Assembly (NCBI RefSeq): GCF_005869875.1
Contig: NZ_VAWG01000015.1
Span: forward strand, 1-64,000
Reading direction: 5' to 3'
Source of the DNA: Paenibacillus pinistramenti
GTDB taxonomy: Bacteria; Bacillota; Bacilli; Paenibacillales; Paenibacillaceae
DNA length: 64,000 bases
The position numbers and the translations under genes were made by a program. Under the pieces are notes generated by a model. The model did not search any database. It saw only the letters and a program-made list of their open reading frames with translations, and had not been told where the DNA came from. This document shows, one piece after another, positions 9,884-20,193 of this stretch (position 1 is the stretch's first letter; every line of letters starts with the position of its first letter).

Positions 9884-9910
9884 AAGAAAAACCCACGCAT
9901 GAGCATGGGT
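9884..9910 (-). terminator. Terminator of the ABC-F gene
   Basis: An 8-bp stem with one G-U pair (9891-9898 with 9903-9910), loop of 4, then TTTTTCTT on the minus strand. Confidence 0.82.
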
Positions 9911-9953
9911 CATTCAAAGTCAGTTTATAAGGGCTTGCGCCCTCTTGCATCCA

Positions 9954-11510
9954 TTAAAATACTTTAGTCGTCCACGATTCGCAGTTCCACGTTTCGGTCA
10001 CTACATCGCGGTAGAATTCAGGTTCGTGGGAGATCAGGAGAATGCTGCCCTTGTAAGCTTTAAGCGCCCGCTTCAGCTCGTCTTTCGCATCCACATCCAG
10101 ATGGTTGGTCGGCTCGTCGAGCACGAGCAGATTCGTATCCCGGTTAATCAGCTTGCACAGCCGGACTTTGGCTTTCTCACCGCCGCTCAGCACCGCAACC
10201 TTGCTTTCGATATGCTTGGTGGTCAGGCCGCATCTGGCAAGCGCCGCGCGCACTTCAAACTGTGTGAAGGACGGGAATTCGTTCCAAATCTCCTCGATAC
10301 AGGTATTGTAATTCGCTTCCTTCATTTCCTGCTCGAAGTACCCGATATCCAGCAGGTCGCCAAGGTGAACAGAACCGGAAACTGCCGGAATTTGGCCAAG
10401 AATGCTGCGCAGCAGCGTTGTTTTACCGATACCGTTGGCGCCGACAAGCGCAATCTTCTGTCCCCGCTCCATACGCAGGTTCAGCGGTCTGGACAGCGGG
10501 GAATCGTAGCCGATCACCAGATCCTTCGTTTCAAAAATCACCTTGCCGGAAGTCCGGCCTTCCTTGAAGTTAAACTGCGGCTTCGGCTTCTCCTTGGCAA
10601 GCTCGATGACCTCCATCTTGTCCAGCTTCTTCTGGCGGGACATCGCCATGTTTCGGGTGGCCACACTGGCCTTGTTGCGCGCCACAAAATCCTTCAGGTC
10701 CGCAATTTCCTGCTGCTGGCGTTTATAAGCCGATTCAAGCTGCTGTTTCTTCGCCTCATACACCTGCTGGAAATAGTCGTAGTCGCCGACATACCGCGAT
10801 AGAGCCTGATTCTCCATATGGTAGATCAAATTGATAACGCTGTTCAGGAACGGAATGTCGTGGGAGATCAGGATGAACGCATTCTCGTATTCCTGCAAGT
10901 ACCGCTTCAGCCATTCGATATGCTGCTCGTCAAGATAGTTCGTAGGTTCGTCCAGCAGCAGGATATCCGGCTTCTCCAGCAGCAGCTTGGCAAGCAGCAC
11001 CTTGGTCCGCTGGCCGCCGCTCAGATCGTTGACGTCCTTATCCAGACCGATATCCGTCAGACCCAGACCACGGGCGGTTTCATCCACTTTGGCATCAATC
11101 AAATAAAAATCCTGGCTCGTTAACGTATCCTGAATCGTGCCGACATCCTCAAGCAGCTGCTCCAGCTCTTCTGCGGATACGTCGCCCATTCTGCCGTACA
11201 TATCGTTCATCTCTTGTTCCATATCGAACAAATATTGAAATGCACTGCGCAATACGTCGCGGATGGTTTGTCCCTTCGTCAGCACGGCATGCTGATCCAG
11301 ATAACCGACACGCGAGCGCTTGGCCCATTCTACCTTGCCCTCATCAGGCTGAAGCTTGCCCGTAATGATGTTCATGAAGGTGGACTTTCCTTCGCCGTTG
11401 GCGCCGATCAGGCCGATATGCTCGCCCTTCAGCAGCCGGAATGAAACATCATTGAAAATAGCCCGGTCTCCGAAGCCGTGACTGAGCCGTTCTACGTTTA
11501 ATATACTCAT
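9954..11510 (-). CDS. ABC-F family ATPase (translation factor type)
   Basis: 518 residues with two ABC cassettes and no membrane segments. The first Walker A is GANGEGKST, with signature LSGGQRTK; the second is GANGIGKTT, with LSGGEKAK. Both have LLLDEPTN/LVLDEPTN Walker B motifs. The linker of about 80 residues between the cassettes is rich in Lys, Arg and Gln, as expected for the P-site tRNA interaction motif. ABC-F proteins act on ribosomes as housekeeping factors or antibiotic-protection factors. The linker is short to medium in length, which points to a housekeeping type, but I cannot exclude resistance. It is a single-gene unit with its own terminator. Confidence 0.9.
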   Translation of the reverse strand: MSILNVERLSHGFGDRAIFNDVSFRLLKGEHIGLIGANGEGKSTFMNIITGKLQPDEGKVEWAKRSRVGYLDQHAVLTKGQTIRDVLRSAFQYLFDMEQEMNDMYGRMGDVSAEELEQLLEDVGTIQDTLTSQDFYLIDAKVDETARGLGLTDIGLDKDVNDLSGGQRTKVLLAKLLLEKPDILLLDEPTNYLDEQHIEWLKRYLQEYENAFILISHDIPFLNSVINLIYHMENQALSRYVGDYDYFQQVYEAKKQQLESAYKRQQQEIADLKDFVARNKASVATRNMAMSRQKKLDKMEVIELAKEKPKPQFNFKEGRTSGKVIFETKDLVIGYDSPLSRPLNLRMERGQKIALVGANGIGKTTLLRSILGQIPAVSGSVHLGDLLDIGYFEQEMKEANYNTCIEEIWNEFPSFTQFEVRAALARCGLTTKHIESKVAVLSGGEKAKVRLCKLINRDTNLLVLDEPTNHLDVDAKDELKRALKAYKGSILLISHEPEFYRDVVTETWNCESWTTKVF

Positions 11511-11631
11511 GAATTTAACACCTTTTCCTTTTATCCAATATACTCGTCATATTATAAAGGCTAACGCGCTCTAACACCATATTTGTTCAAAAAATAACCT
11601 TCATTTCAGGCCGGTTCCGGGAATCCGCCCT

Positions 11632-11659
11632 GCAAAAAAAGGGCCCGAAAAGGCCCTTT
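11632..11659 (-). terminator. Terminator of the beta-glucoside PTS gene
   Basis: An 8-bp GC-rich stem (11638-11645 with 11652-11659; AAAGGGCC), loop of 6, then seven T on the minus strand. It closes the licT-bglP unit. Confidence 0.9.
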
Positions 11660-11689
11660 CTTAAGAAATCATCTGAACCGGGGAAGCGG

Positions 11690-13564
11690 TTATGCTTTCG
11701 CTGTATAAAGCAAATCCCGCTCCTTCACGTTACTCTGACCCGCAGGTTCAATATTTGAATACTGATCCATGTTGGTAATGATGACAGGGGTAATGGTATC
11801 ATAACCGGCTTTTTCAATTTGCTCACGGTCGAATTCCATCAGCAGATCGCCTACTGCAACCTTGGCTCCGGCCTGGACTTTTGGCGAGAAGAATTGGCCT
11901 TTCAGCTTCACCGTATCGATGCCGATGTGAATCAGCATTTCCGCGCCGCTGTCGCTGACCAGCCCAATTGCGTGACCGCTCTTCGAGAGCGAGAACACGG
12001 TCCCGTTTACTGGCGATACTACCCGGCCTTCAGACGGCTGAATCGCAAATCCTTTTCCCATAATTTCCTCGGCAAAAGCCGGGTCATTCACCGCCTGCAA
12101 GGGTTTCACTTCACCCGTAATCGGGCTGAACACTTTTGTTTCCTGTGCTTTAGCATCGGACGCAAGACCAGGAGCAGCAGCGGCCGGCGCAGCCGCAGAA
12201 GCAGCAGACGCATCTTCAAAGCCAAGCACATAAGTCACGAGGGCAGCTGCGACGATCGCAATCACAAACCCGATTAGTGCATAAACGAGCGTTGGACCGA
12301 CTACCATCGGAATACCGGATACACCAGCAAGTCCGCCAATGACATAGGCTTTAACATGGAACATGCTCAAGAATGCGCCGCCGATCGCGCCGCCGATCAA
12401 AGCTGCAATAAACGGCTTCTTGAAGCGCATATTCACCCCGTACATAGCCGGTTCGGTAATCCCCATGATCGCGGTAAACCCGGTGGAAGCGCCCAAAGAT
12501 TTAATCTGCGCATTCTTGGACTTCAGGGCAACGCCGAATGCACTTCCAGCCTGTGCAAAGTTCGCTACCATCATCAGTGGAATCAGGTAATCAAAGCCTT
12601 GAGTGGCAATAGCTCCGATCATAATAGGAACGAGGGCATAGTGCATGCCTGTAATTATCAGCAGGGAGAACACGCCGCCGATCAGCAGTCCTGCGAGGAA
12701 CCCGGTATGATCAAACAGCCAGTTAATACCGCCAGTCAGTCCGTTACCAATCGTCACACCCAGCGGTCCAATTGCAATCAGTGTAATGGGTACGATAATA
12801 AGCAGCGTTACTGTAGGAACCACGATAAGCTTAAGAGAAGCATGCGTAATTTTGTCTACAAATTTCTCGATATACGAAGCCAGCCAAACTGCGAGCAAAA
12901 TAGGAATAACCGTCGATGAATACGTGGCAACAGTAACCGGAACTCCGGCAAAGGTAATCGGGTTCCCTCCTCCGAGCAGTGCCGTTAAACTTGGATGCAG
13001 CAGCGAAGCCGCGATCGCCGCTCCGATATACATGTTGCTGCCGAGCTTACGGGCTGTGCTGATCCCGAGAATAATCGGAAGGAAATAGAACGCGCCGTCA
13101 CCGATGGCCGACAGGATGATGTAAGTTGAGCTTGTATCGTTCATCCAGCCAAAGGTGATCAGCAGCGCCACGATCCCTTTGATCATACCTGCACCTGTAA
13201 TCGCCGGAAGAATCGGTGTGAATGCGCCCGAAATAAAGTCAAAGATGGCACTCAGCGGATTCTTCTTTGCAGCTTCCTCACCTGGTGCGGCTTTAGACTT
13301 CACTCCTGCCTCCGGTGATTTGGACATATTGCCTACCAGGGCGTTATAGACAACCGGCACATCATTCCCGATAATGACCTGGAACTGGCCGCCGTTAACC
13401 ATTACCCCCATTACGCCAGGCGTGTTCTGCAGCGCTTGTTTATCTGCTTTGCTGTTGTTCTTCAAATTAAATCTTAACCGGGTCATGCAGTGCGTCACCT
13501 GGTCGATGTTCGCTTCGCCGCCCACCAGCTTCAATATTTCCTTGGACAATTGCTGTTTATCCAT
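11690..13564 (-). CDS. bglP: Beta-glucoside-specific PTS transporter, EIIBCA
   Basis: 624 residues. Domains in order: EIIB (1-90, phosphorylated Cys26 in THCMTRLRF), the EIIC membrane domain (about 105-445, ten or so hydrophobic segments, GITEPAMYGV motif), an Ala-rich linker (445-470), and EIIA (about 475-624, active His in LIHIGIDTVKLKG). It imports and phosphorylates beta-glucosides such as salicin or arbutin, using PEP via HPr. Its leader carries a RAT/terminator (13595-13687), so LicT must allow readthrough. Only 35 nt separate the licT stop from this RAT, so transcription comes from upstream. Confidence 0.92.
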   Translation of the reverse strand: MDKQQLSKEILKLVGGEANIDQVTHCMTRLRFNLKNNSKADKQALQNTPGVMGVMVNGGQFQVIIGNDVPVVYNALVGNMSKSPEAGVKSKAAPGEEAAKKNPLSAIFDFISGAFTPILPAITGAGMIKGIVALLITFGWMNDTSSTYIILSAIGDGAFYFLPIILGISTARKLGSNMYIGAAIAASLLHPSLTALLGGGNPITFAGVPVTVATYSSTVIPILLAVWLASYIEKFVDKITHASLKLIVVPTVTLLIIVPITLIAIGPLGVTIGNGLTGGINWLFDHTGFLAGLLIGGVFSLLIITGMHYALVPIMIGAIATQGFDYLIPLMMVANFAQAGSAFGVALKSKNAQIKSLGASTGFTAIMGITEPAMYGVNMRFKKPFIAALIGGAIGGAFLSMFHVKAYVIGGLAGVSGIPMVVGPTLVYALIGFVIAIVAAALVTYVLGFEDASAASAAAPAAAAPGLASDAKAQETKVFSPITGEVKPLQAVNDPAFAEEIMGKGFAIQPSEGRVVSPVNGTVFSLSKSGHAIGLVSDSGAEMLIHIGIDTVKLKGQFFSPKVQAGAKVAVGDLLMEFDREQIEKAGYDTITPVIITNMDQYSNIEPAGQSNVKERDLLYTAKA

Positions 13565-13594
13565 TGCTGTTATCTCCCTTGAAGTAAATTTAAG

Positions 13595-13662
13595 AATAAA
13601 AAAAACCTAAACAATGACTAGCATGTTCCGCAGAAACGGAATCTACTCATCGTTTAGGTTTT
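13595..13662 (-). terminator. RAT-controlled terminator before the PTS gene
   Basis: An 11-bp stem (13602-13612 with 13652-13662; arm GTTTAGGTTTT on the plus strand) with a long T run on the minus strand. The 5' arm overlaps the 3' end of the RAT, so the two structures exclude each other. Confidence 0.9.
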
Positions 13663-13687
13663 GCCTGTCTTACTGCAGTTACAATCC
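13657..13687 (-). promoter_or_regulatory. Ribonucleic antiterminator (RAT) for LicT/BglG-type protein, before the PTS gene
   Basis: The minus strand reads GGATTGTAACTG, then ends CAGGCAAAACC, matching the conserved LicT/SacY-family RAT (GGATTGTTACTG...CAGGCAAAACC). It ends inside the terminator stem. This is the third RAT in the cluster; its spacer is slightly longer than in the other two (31 nt in all). Confidence 0.92.
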
Positions 13688-13721
13688 CATCTTATTCAGT
13701 TACTCGACCCAGTTACTTGAT

Positions 13722-14582
13722 TCAATTACTCGATTCAGGTTCCTGGTCACTTCTGACAAGCCTTTCAATATGAATCGTCAAGTACAGCAGCTCTTCCTTA
13801 GATAAAACTCTGCTGTATATCTTACGCGTGTAATCGTTGATTTTTAAGACACAGGCATAAGCTTCGGCATACTGCTTGCTCACCAAATCATGCAGCGGAT
13901 TGTCGGACTCTTTCCCTACTGCAGCAGTTCCCAGCAGCACCCGCTGGGCAAAGAACTTCAAATGCGTCATAAAGCGGTAATAATTGAGCGAATCCTCATT
14001 TAATTCAATCACAAAACTCCGTCTGACAATATTTAAAATGTCCTTCACGATGTTTGTAATGCTGATGGTTTCCCGCATCTCACCGTTCATCTGCGCATTG
14101 ACCAAATGCATCGCAATGAACGCGGATTCATCTTCCGGCAGCGAGACGCCGAGCGTTTCTTCAATAATCTGCAGCGCTTTCACGCCGATCGCGTATTCCT
14201 TGCGGTACATCCGCTTGATCTCCCACAGAAGCGCGTTGCGGATCTGGAGACCTTGACGATGGCGGTCGATGGCAAAATGAATGTGATCCGTCAGCGAGAT
14301 ATACACGCTTTCGTGCAGCTTCTCACCGAGTACCGTCTCAGCATAGGTGATGATTTCATCCGAGCATTCCACATATTCCATCGGAATATCGGACAGAAGC
14401 GTTTTCAGCTTTTGCGAAATCTCATTGCTTGCCAGTGAAAAAACTTTCTCGACCCGGCTTTCATCAATCAGATCACCCGTATGCTTCTTAAAGGCAATTC
14501 CCCGCCCCATGACGACCTGTTCGTTACCATCGCTGTCGATTACGGTAATGACGTTGTTGTTGAGCACCTTCTCAATTCTCAT
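13722..14582 (-). CDS. licT: Transcription antiterminator, LicT/BglG family
   Basis: 286 residues. The N-terminal co-antiterminator RNA-binding domain (1-60) begins MRIEKVLNNNVITVIDSDG and contains VVMGRGIAF. PRD1 (about 65-170) has LTDHIHFAIDRHRQG, and PRD2 (about 175-286) has YLTIHIERL; both have the conserved histidines phosphorylated by the PTS. It binds the three RAT elements seen in this cluster and prevents termination when a beta-glucoside is being imported. ATG 14582 has AAGGTGAT upstream; the 78-codon in-frame extension reads through the terminator region and is not coding. Its own leader also carries a RAT, so it controls itself. Confidence 0.93.
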   Translation of the reverse strand: MRIEKVLNNNVITVIDSDGNEQVVMGRGIAFKKHTGDLIDESRVEKVFSLASNEISQKLKTLLSDIPMEYVECSDEIITYAETVLGEKLHESVYISLTDHIHFAIDRHRQGLQIRNALLWEIKRMYRKEYAIGVKALQIIEETLGVSLPEDESAFIAMHLVNAQMNGEMRETISITNIVKDILNIVRRSFVIELNEDSLNYYRFMTHLKFFAQRVLLGTAAVGKESDNPLHDLVSKQYAEAYACVLKINDYTRKIYSRVLSKEELLYLTIHIERLVRSDQEPESSN

Positions 14583-14610
14583 TGTCCTAATCACCTTGCA
14601 CCGATAAATG

Positions 14611-14665
14611 TAATAAAGGCAAAACCAAGCTGGCACCCTGAAGTGCCATGACTCTGGTTTTGCCT
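14611..14665 (-). terminator. RAT-controlled terminator before licT
   Basis: An 11-bp outer stem (14617-14627 with 14655-14665) and an inner TGGCAC/GTGCCA stem (14631-14636 with 14643-14648), followed by TTTATTACATTTAT on the minus strand. It overlaps the end of the RAT. Confidence 0.8.
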
Positions 14666-14684
14666 GACTAAACAGTAACAATCC
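14656..14684 (-). promoter_or_regulatory. RAT element before licT
   Basis: The minus strand reads GGATTGTTACTG, then ends CAGGCAAAACC, a perfect match to the family consensus. It places licT under its own antitermination control. Confidence 0.93.
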
Positions 14685-14708
14685 AGTATATTCAATTGCC
14701 TGTTTTTT

Positions 14709-14737
14709 ATCGTAGCATAGATCAGGCAGGTTGACAA
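14709..14737 (-). promoter_or_regulatory. Sigma-A-like promoter of licT-bglP
   Basis: TTGTCA (14732-14737), a 17-nt spacer, then TACGAT (14709-14714) on the minus strand, about 25 nt before the licT RAT. It lets licT and the PTS gene be transcribed apart from the phospho-beta-glucosidase gene. A degenerate cre-like sequence (14745-14758) lies directly upstream. Confidence 0.65.
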
Positions 14738-14790
14738 CGTTTATTGAAAGCGGTTGATCATGTAATTTTCCCCAAAACAGCTTTGGGCAA

Positions 14791-16287
<1,497 letters not shown>

Positions 16288-16354
16288 TTACATCCACATA
16301 GGCAGGCAGTTCTGTGTTAGTATGCCCGAAACCGCCGGCAGTTTCAGCCCTAAA

Positions 16355-16428
16355 AACAAGAAAAACCTAAATTCATGGAAAAATGACACTCCGCTAAGGA
16401 AGCATGATTTCGCCATCAATTTAGGTTT
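16355..16428 (-). terminator. RAT-controlled terminator before the phospho-beta-glucosidase gene
   Basis: An 11-bp stem (16363-16373 with 16418-16428; AAACCTAAATT) around a 44-nt loop, then TTTTTCTTG on the minus strand. It overlaps the RAT by five bases. Confidence 0.85.
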
Positions 16429-16451
16429 CGCCTGCTGTGCAGTAACAATCC
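16424..16451 (-). promoter_or_regulatory. RAT element before the phospho-beta-glucosidase gene
   Basis: The minus strand reads GGATTGTTACTG, then CAGCAGGCGAAACC, with one change from the usual CAGGCAAAACC end. It is the first of three RATs. The 377-nt gap between the bglA start and the next gene otherwise holds an AT-rich stretch (about 16480-16520) likely to contain the promoter, with TTGATT as a possible -35 but no clear -10. Confidence 0.9.
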
Positions 16452-16626
16452 GCCATCGTATGGGGTTTAGTATTCAGCTGTCTGTTAATTAAAGGTTATC
16501 ATAATAAAAAGCTGAAATCAACCTGCCGGCTCTTGAGTAAATTCAGCCTCTCTAGGACGAAACACAATCATCCTCTTTATTCTGCCATATAATAAACTAT
16601 CTTCCAAGTGAAAGAGGTGAAAGTTC

Positions 16627-16869
16627 GTGAAGAAAGCTACTATTAGCAGTCTTAAGAGAGGCCAGTTTGTAGCTGTCGCTTATCAAACACCAAACGGAAT
16701 CCGGGTTGCAAATGGACGTTTGGTCAGCATCCACAACCCGAACTTGGGACCCACTACCGTGGTCCTCAAACAAGGAGTTTTCTTTAGATTGTCGACGGGC
16801 AGAATCGTGTTCAAGAAAGTAACTTATACGAATGTGGTTAGAATTCAAAGATTTCCAAGCGTGCAGTAA
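16627..16869 (+). CDS. Small uncharacterised protein (80 residues)
   Basis: 80 residues from GTG 16627, with AGAGGTGA 6 nt before it. It begins MKKATISSLKRGQFVAVAYQ and looks like a small all-beta, basic protein (many alternating Val/Ile, Lys and Arg; SH3- or KOW-like in feel, not demonstrated). There is no membrane segment and no cysteine. A TATAAT box at about 16586 and a UUCG-loop terminator right after the gene show it is a single-gene unit. I do not recognise the family. Confidence 0.7.
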   Translation: MKKATISSLKRGQFVAVAYQTPNGIRVANGRLVSIHNPNLGPTTVVLKQGVFFRLSTGRIVFKKVTYTNVVRIQRFPSVQ

Positions 16870-16907
16870 GGTCAGCAGTTCTCCAAAATATAATCTTAAA
16901 CATTCAG

Positions 16908-16930
16908 GACGCCTTCGGGCGTCTATTTTT
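16908..16930 (+). terminator. Terminator of the 80-residue gene
   Basis: GACGCC-TTCG-GGCGTC (16908-16923), a stable UUCG tetraloop hairpin, followed by ATTTTT on the plus strand. Confidence 0.88.
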
Positions 16931-16975
16931 AACCAATGCAAATCTATTCATTTCGGAAAAATCAACGTTCACAGC

Positions 16976-17119
16976 CTACTTATCGTCATACGGCACAAAT
17001 TTCAACTGGTCAGCGGCGAATTCTCTCTTAGCAGGATCGAATTTATAGGTGATAGAGAGATCCCCTACATAAACAGGTGCCGCTCCAACACTTGCGCCTA
17101 AGGTGCAGACGATGCTTTG
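16976..17119 (-). pseudogene. C-terminal remnant of a lost gene
   Basis: A frame of 47 codons on the minus strand ends with TAG at 16976 and has no usable start. Its translation looks like real protein: GAAPVYVGDLSITYKFDPAK followed by EFAADQLKFVPYDDK. Directly upstream in the same frame is the stop of the AraC gene, so the remainder of the old gene is gone, probably by deletion or by insertion of the AraC region. I do not recognise the parent family. It could instead be chance, but the composition argues against that. Confidence 0.4.
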
Positions 17120-18013
17120 CTACCGATCCGGATCATTCTCCCTTTGCTTGCGGTAGCTCTGCGGAGTCATACCGAGCTCTTTGCGAAACACATAGGAAAA
17201 ATAACTTGAGCTTTGAAACCCGCACGAAACAGCGATCTCACTGATCGTTCTATCCGTATCCTGCAGCATCTCGCAGCTTTTCTGGATACGATACCGTGTC
17301 AGATAGGAATTCGGAGTTTGACCTAGATAGCTGCCAAACAGCTCGCAGCATCTGCTCCTGCATACAGAACCTGCGGCTGCAATCTCTTCCAGCGTAATCT
17401 TGTTCTCATAATGCCGATGAATAAAATCGGTCATTCCCCAAACCACTGTCCAGTAAGGGTCATCTGCAAGTTGTCCTGAACCTGAAGTTACATGGTCTCC
17501 GATACTTGCGCATAGTGACATGGCCTGCGCCAGCAGGCGAAGCGGGTTACGTGTGTCACTGTGCATTTCGTTATAGATCTGCTTCAGCGAGAGCAGAACC
17601 TCCCTCTGCCAATCACTTTCCTCAGTTAGCAATAGATAATCATCCGAATTTGAACCAAATTTCTCCTCCCAATACTCCTTCCCCGCCCAGGACTGCTTGC
17701 CAATCAGCGAAGGATGAATGGCAGCCACAATATAAGAACAATCGGTCATATTGTAGGAAAAGCCATAATGTAATCTTTTGCTGTTAACGAATATCCCGTT
17801 TCCCTTCTCCAGATGTACGATCTTTCCGTTTACAAAAAAGTCAATTGACCCTTCAAGCACTGAGATAAACTCTAAATCCGGGTGCCAATGGCATACAGCG
17901 GCATACTTGTCAAACTGGCGGAGCGTGCCTTGACGGACATACAGCTCGAAATTCGGCAAGTTGTAGTTTAAGCGCTCTGACAGATCAGAATAGACGTCCA
18001 GTTTGCTGTGCAT
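17120..18013 (-). CDS. AraC family transcriptional regulator
   Basis: 297 residues. The N-terminal cupin sensor domain (about 20-150) contains HWHPDLEFISVLEGSIDFF. The C-terminal double helix-turn-helix (about 195-290) has the typical ISEIAVSCGFQSSSYFSYVF and FRKELGMTPQSYRK. ATG 18013 has GGAGGTG 5 nt upstream; an upstream 42-codon extension is hydrophobic and lacks a site. It is divergent from the MATE-acetyltransferase-HAD operon (120-nt shared upstream region), which it probably controls. The effector is unknown; many relatives respond to sugars. Confidence 0.9.
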   Translation of the reverse strand: MHSKLDVYSDLSERLNYNLPNFELYVRQGTLRQFDKYAAVCHWHPDLEFISVLEGSIDFFVNGKIVHLEKGNGIFVNSKRLHYGFSYNMTDCSYIVAAIHPSLIGKQSWAGKEYWEEKFGSNSDDYLLLTEESDWQREVLLSLKQIYNEMHSDTRNPLRLLAQAMSLCASIGDHVTSGSGQLADDPYWTVVWGMTDFIHRHYENKITLEEIAAAGSVCRSRCCELFGSYLGQTPNSYLTRYRIQKSCEMLQDTDRTISEIAVSCGFQSSSYFSYVFRKELGMTPQSYRKQRENDPDR

Positions 18014-18133
18014 CGTAACACCTCCTCTGATAATAAAATACGATTTTGATACTATTATAATCAATTCTGATGGTAAGAAGATAAAGAATGTACTATTTTT
18101 ATGGAGTAATACTAAGTAAAAAGGAGGAAAGCA

Positions 18134-19507
18134 GTGCAAAGCAAAGCACGATTAGAAGTGCCCGCAGACCGACAATTCAACCTTCAATTGATAAGCCTGG
18201 TAGTTCCTATTGCTTTGCAGAACCTGATCTCGGCATCCGTCATTATGGTCGACGTATTGATGTTAGGCTCCGTAAGCCAATCGGCGATGTCGGCTGTATC
18301 TTTGGCAGGACAAGTCACTTTCGTATTAAATCTGTTCTATATGGGCCTTGCAACAGGAGTTGGAATTCTGGCAGCACAATACTGGGGAAAGAAGGATATG
18401 GGGGCCATTCAACGTGTTCTCAGTATCGCGTTGACCTTTTCGATCGGGGTTTCTATTGCATTTTTCCTCCTATCGCTGTGCGTTCCGGATCAGCTGATGC
18501 GTATTTTTACTAATGACAAGGAACTTATCCATTTTGGATCAAATTTCCTGAGGTTAGTCTCATTCTCTTATTTGGCTATGGGACTATCTCAAATGTACCT
18601 AAGTGTGTTGAGGAGTATGGAGAACGTACGTATAAGTGCCATGATCAGCACATTCTGTCTAGTATTAAACATTGCTTTAAACGCATTATGCATATTCGTG
18701 TTATTCCCCGGTATGCCCGAGAAAGCTGTCATTGGCGTAGCTGGCGCAACCGTCTGTGCACGGTTCATCGAGCTTGGGTGCTGCATCATTTATTCAGTGA
18801 GACAAGGGTCTGTTCGCTTTCGCCTGCCTAGGCGAGATAACGTGGAACGGTTCTTGCGGAAAGATTTTATACGATACACCCTTCCTGTTCAGGCCAATTA
18901 CCTCATTTGGGGTGGTGCATTAACTGCGACAACCGCCATCATGGGGCATGTAAGCGCCGATCTGGTGGCAGCCAACTCTATTGCAGCAGTGATCAAGGAC
19001 CTGGCTATTGTGCTGTGCAGCGGCATTTCCAGCGGCGGGGCAGTTCTTGTCGGCAAATATTTAGGCAGCAGCAATAAAGAAATGGCAATTAAGGCGGGCA
19101 GCCGGATCAGTGCTTACGCACTCCTATTTGGCGCGCTGGCTGGTGTCGCTATTTTGCTAATAAAGCCTGCTGTATTTCATCTGGTGAATTTGAATGATAC
19201 GGCACAAAGTTATCTTAATGGAATGCTTTATATATGCGCATATTATTGCATTGGCAAGTCGATAAATTCAGCCATCATCGGCGGACTATTCCCGGCTGGG
19301 GGTGATTCCAAGTTTGGGTTTTGGTGCGATTTTGCCGTTATGTGGGGAGTCATTTTGCCATTAAGTTATTCAAGTGCTTTTGTATGGCACGTACATCCTA
19401 TTGTACTGTTTGCCGTCATTAGTCTAGACGAGATAATTAAGATACCGGCTGCTGTGATCCGATACCGCCAATACAGGTGGTTAAACAATATTACAAGGGA
19501 TTTTTAG
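18134..19507 (+). CDS. MATE family efflux transporter
   Basis: 457 residues and about twelve membrane segments, with a MATE start (LVVPIALQNLISASVIMVD) and the repeated two-halves pattern (second half from about residue 235, YTLPVQANYLIWGGAL). It exports cationic or other small compounds using an ion gradient. It starts at GTG 18134 with AAGGAGG upstream. It is the first gene of a three-gene operon with an acetyltransferase 19 nt downstream and a HAD phosphatase after that, and is divergent from an AraC regulator. Confidence 0.9.
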   Translation: MQSKARLEVPADRQFNLQLISLVVPIALQNLISASVIMVDVLMLGSVSQSAMSAVSLAGQVTFVLNLFYMGLATGVGILAAQYWGKKDMGAIQRVLSIALTFSIGVSIAFFLLSLCVPDQLMRIFTNDKELIHFGSNFLRLVSFSYLAMGLSQMYLSVLRSMENVRISAMISTFCLVLNIALNALCIFVLFPGMPEKAVIGVAGATVCARFIELGCCIIYSVRQGSVRFRLPRRDNVERFLRKDFIRYTLPVQANYLIWGGALTATTAIMGHVSADLVAANSIAAVIKDLAIVLCSGISSGGAVLVGKYLGSSNKEMAIKAGSRISAYALLFGALAGVAILLIKPAVFHLVNLNDTAQSYLNGMLYICAYYCIGKSINSAIIGGLFPAGGDSKFGFWCDFAVMWGVILPLSYSSAFVWHVHPIVLFAVISLDEIIKIPAAVIRYRQYRWLNNITRDF

Positions 19508-19526
19508 AGGAAAGGTGAAGCTGGAT

Positions 19527-20147
19527 ATGACAATGAGAGAAAGAATTGAGACAGGAAAATTATTTACAGACTATTGTGAAGGCCTGCCGGAGGACAGAGC
19601 CAATGCCAAGCGAAGAATGATAGCGTTTAATGCGACAGGACCGGACACTTTGGACGAGCGTTCCAGACTGATGAAAGAAATATTCGGCAAAGAAACAAAG
19701 GCTTGGATCGAGCCGCCGTTTTACTTCTGCTACGGGACAAATATCGAAATTGGGGAAGGCTCGTACATTAACTTTAACTGCAATTTTGTAGACGATACAA
19801 AGATTATCATTGGAAAGAAAGTCATGTTTGGGCCGGCTGTAACCATCGCAACTGTTGGTCATCCTATTAACCCTAATTACAGAGAATACATGTATGCTGA
19901 TCCGGTGATAATTGAGGACAATTGCTGGATCGGGGCCGGCAGCATTATATGTCCAGGAGTTACCATTGGAGAGAACTGTGTTATAGGGGCTGGAAGTGTT
20001 GTAACCAAAGATATTCCGGCTAATTCTGTGGCTGTGGGTAACCCCTGCAGAGTTCTGCGCACCATCAATGAGCATGATATGAATCATTATTATAAGGACA
20101 GACTAATAACCCAAGAGGATCTGGATGAAGAAGCACGGTTGAGATAA
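19527..20147 (+). CDS. Sugar O-acetyltransferase, LacA/Maa type
   Basis: 206 residues. The N-terminal Mac domain (MTMRERIETGKLF...) precedes a left-handed beta-helix of hexapeptide repeats (IGAGSIICPGVTIG, ENCVIGAGSVVTKDIP). The catalytic His is in ATVGHPI, and the end is the usual VAVGNPCRVLR. It transfers acetyl from acetyl-CoA to a sugar hydroxyl. I use ATG 19527 (AAGGTGA 8 nt upstream) instead of GTG 19515, which overlaps that site. It is the second gene of the operon; acetylation plus efflux would fit detoxification of non-metabolisable sugars, which is an inference. Confidence 0.88.
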   Translation: MTMRERIETGKLFTDYCEGLPEDRANAKRRMIAFNATGPDTLDERSRLMKEIFGKETKAWIEPPFYFCYGTNIEIGEGSYINFNCNFVDDTKIIIGKKVMFGPAVTIATVGHPINPNYREYMYADPVIIEDNCWIGAGSIICPGVTIGENCVIGAGSVVTKDIPANSVAVGNPCRVLRTINEHDMNHYYKDRLITQEDLDEEARLR

Positions 20148-20193
20148 CCCTACTGAAGTTATTTACAAGCAAACTATTTTTGGAGGTAATGAT

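Noticed and set aside
11569-11586. Sequence TTAGAGCGCGTTAG before the ABC-F gene, similar to half of the MerR operator
   Set aside because: Only one half matches, and the local promoter does not have a 19-bp spacer. Probably chance.
14745-14758. Possible catabolite-repression (cre) site TGAAAGCGGTTGAT
   Set aside because: The left half fits well, but the last two bases differ from the consensus. Kept only as a remark with the licT promoter.
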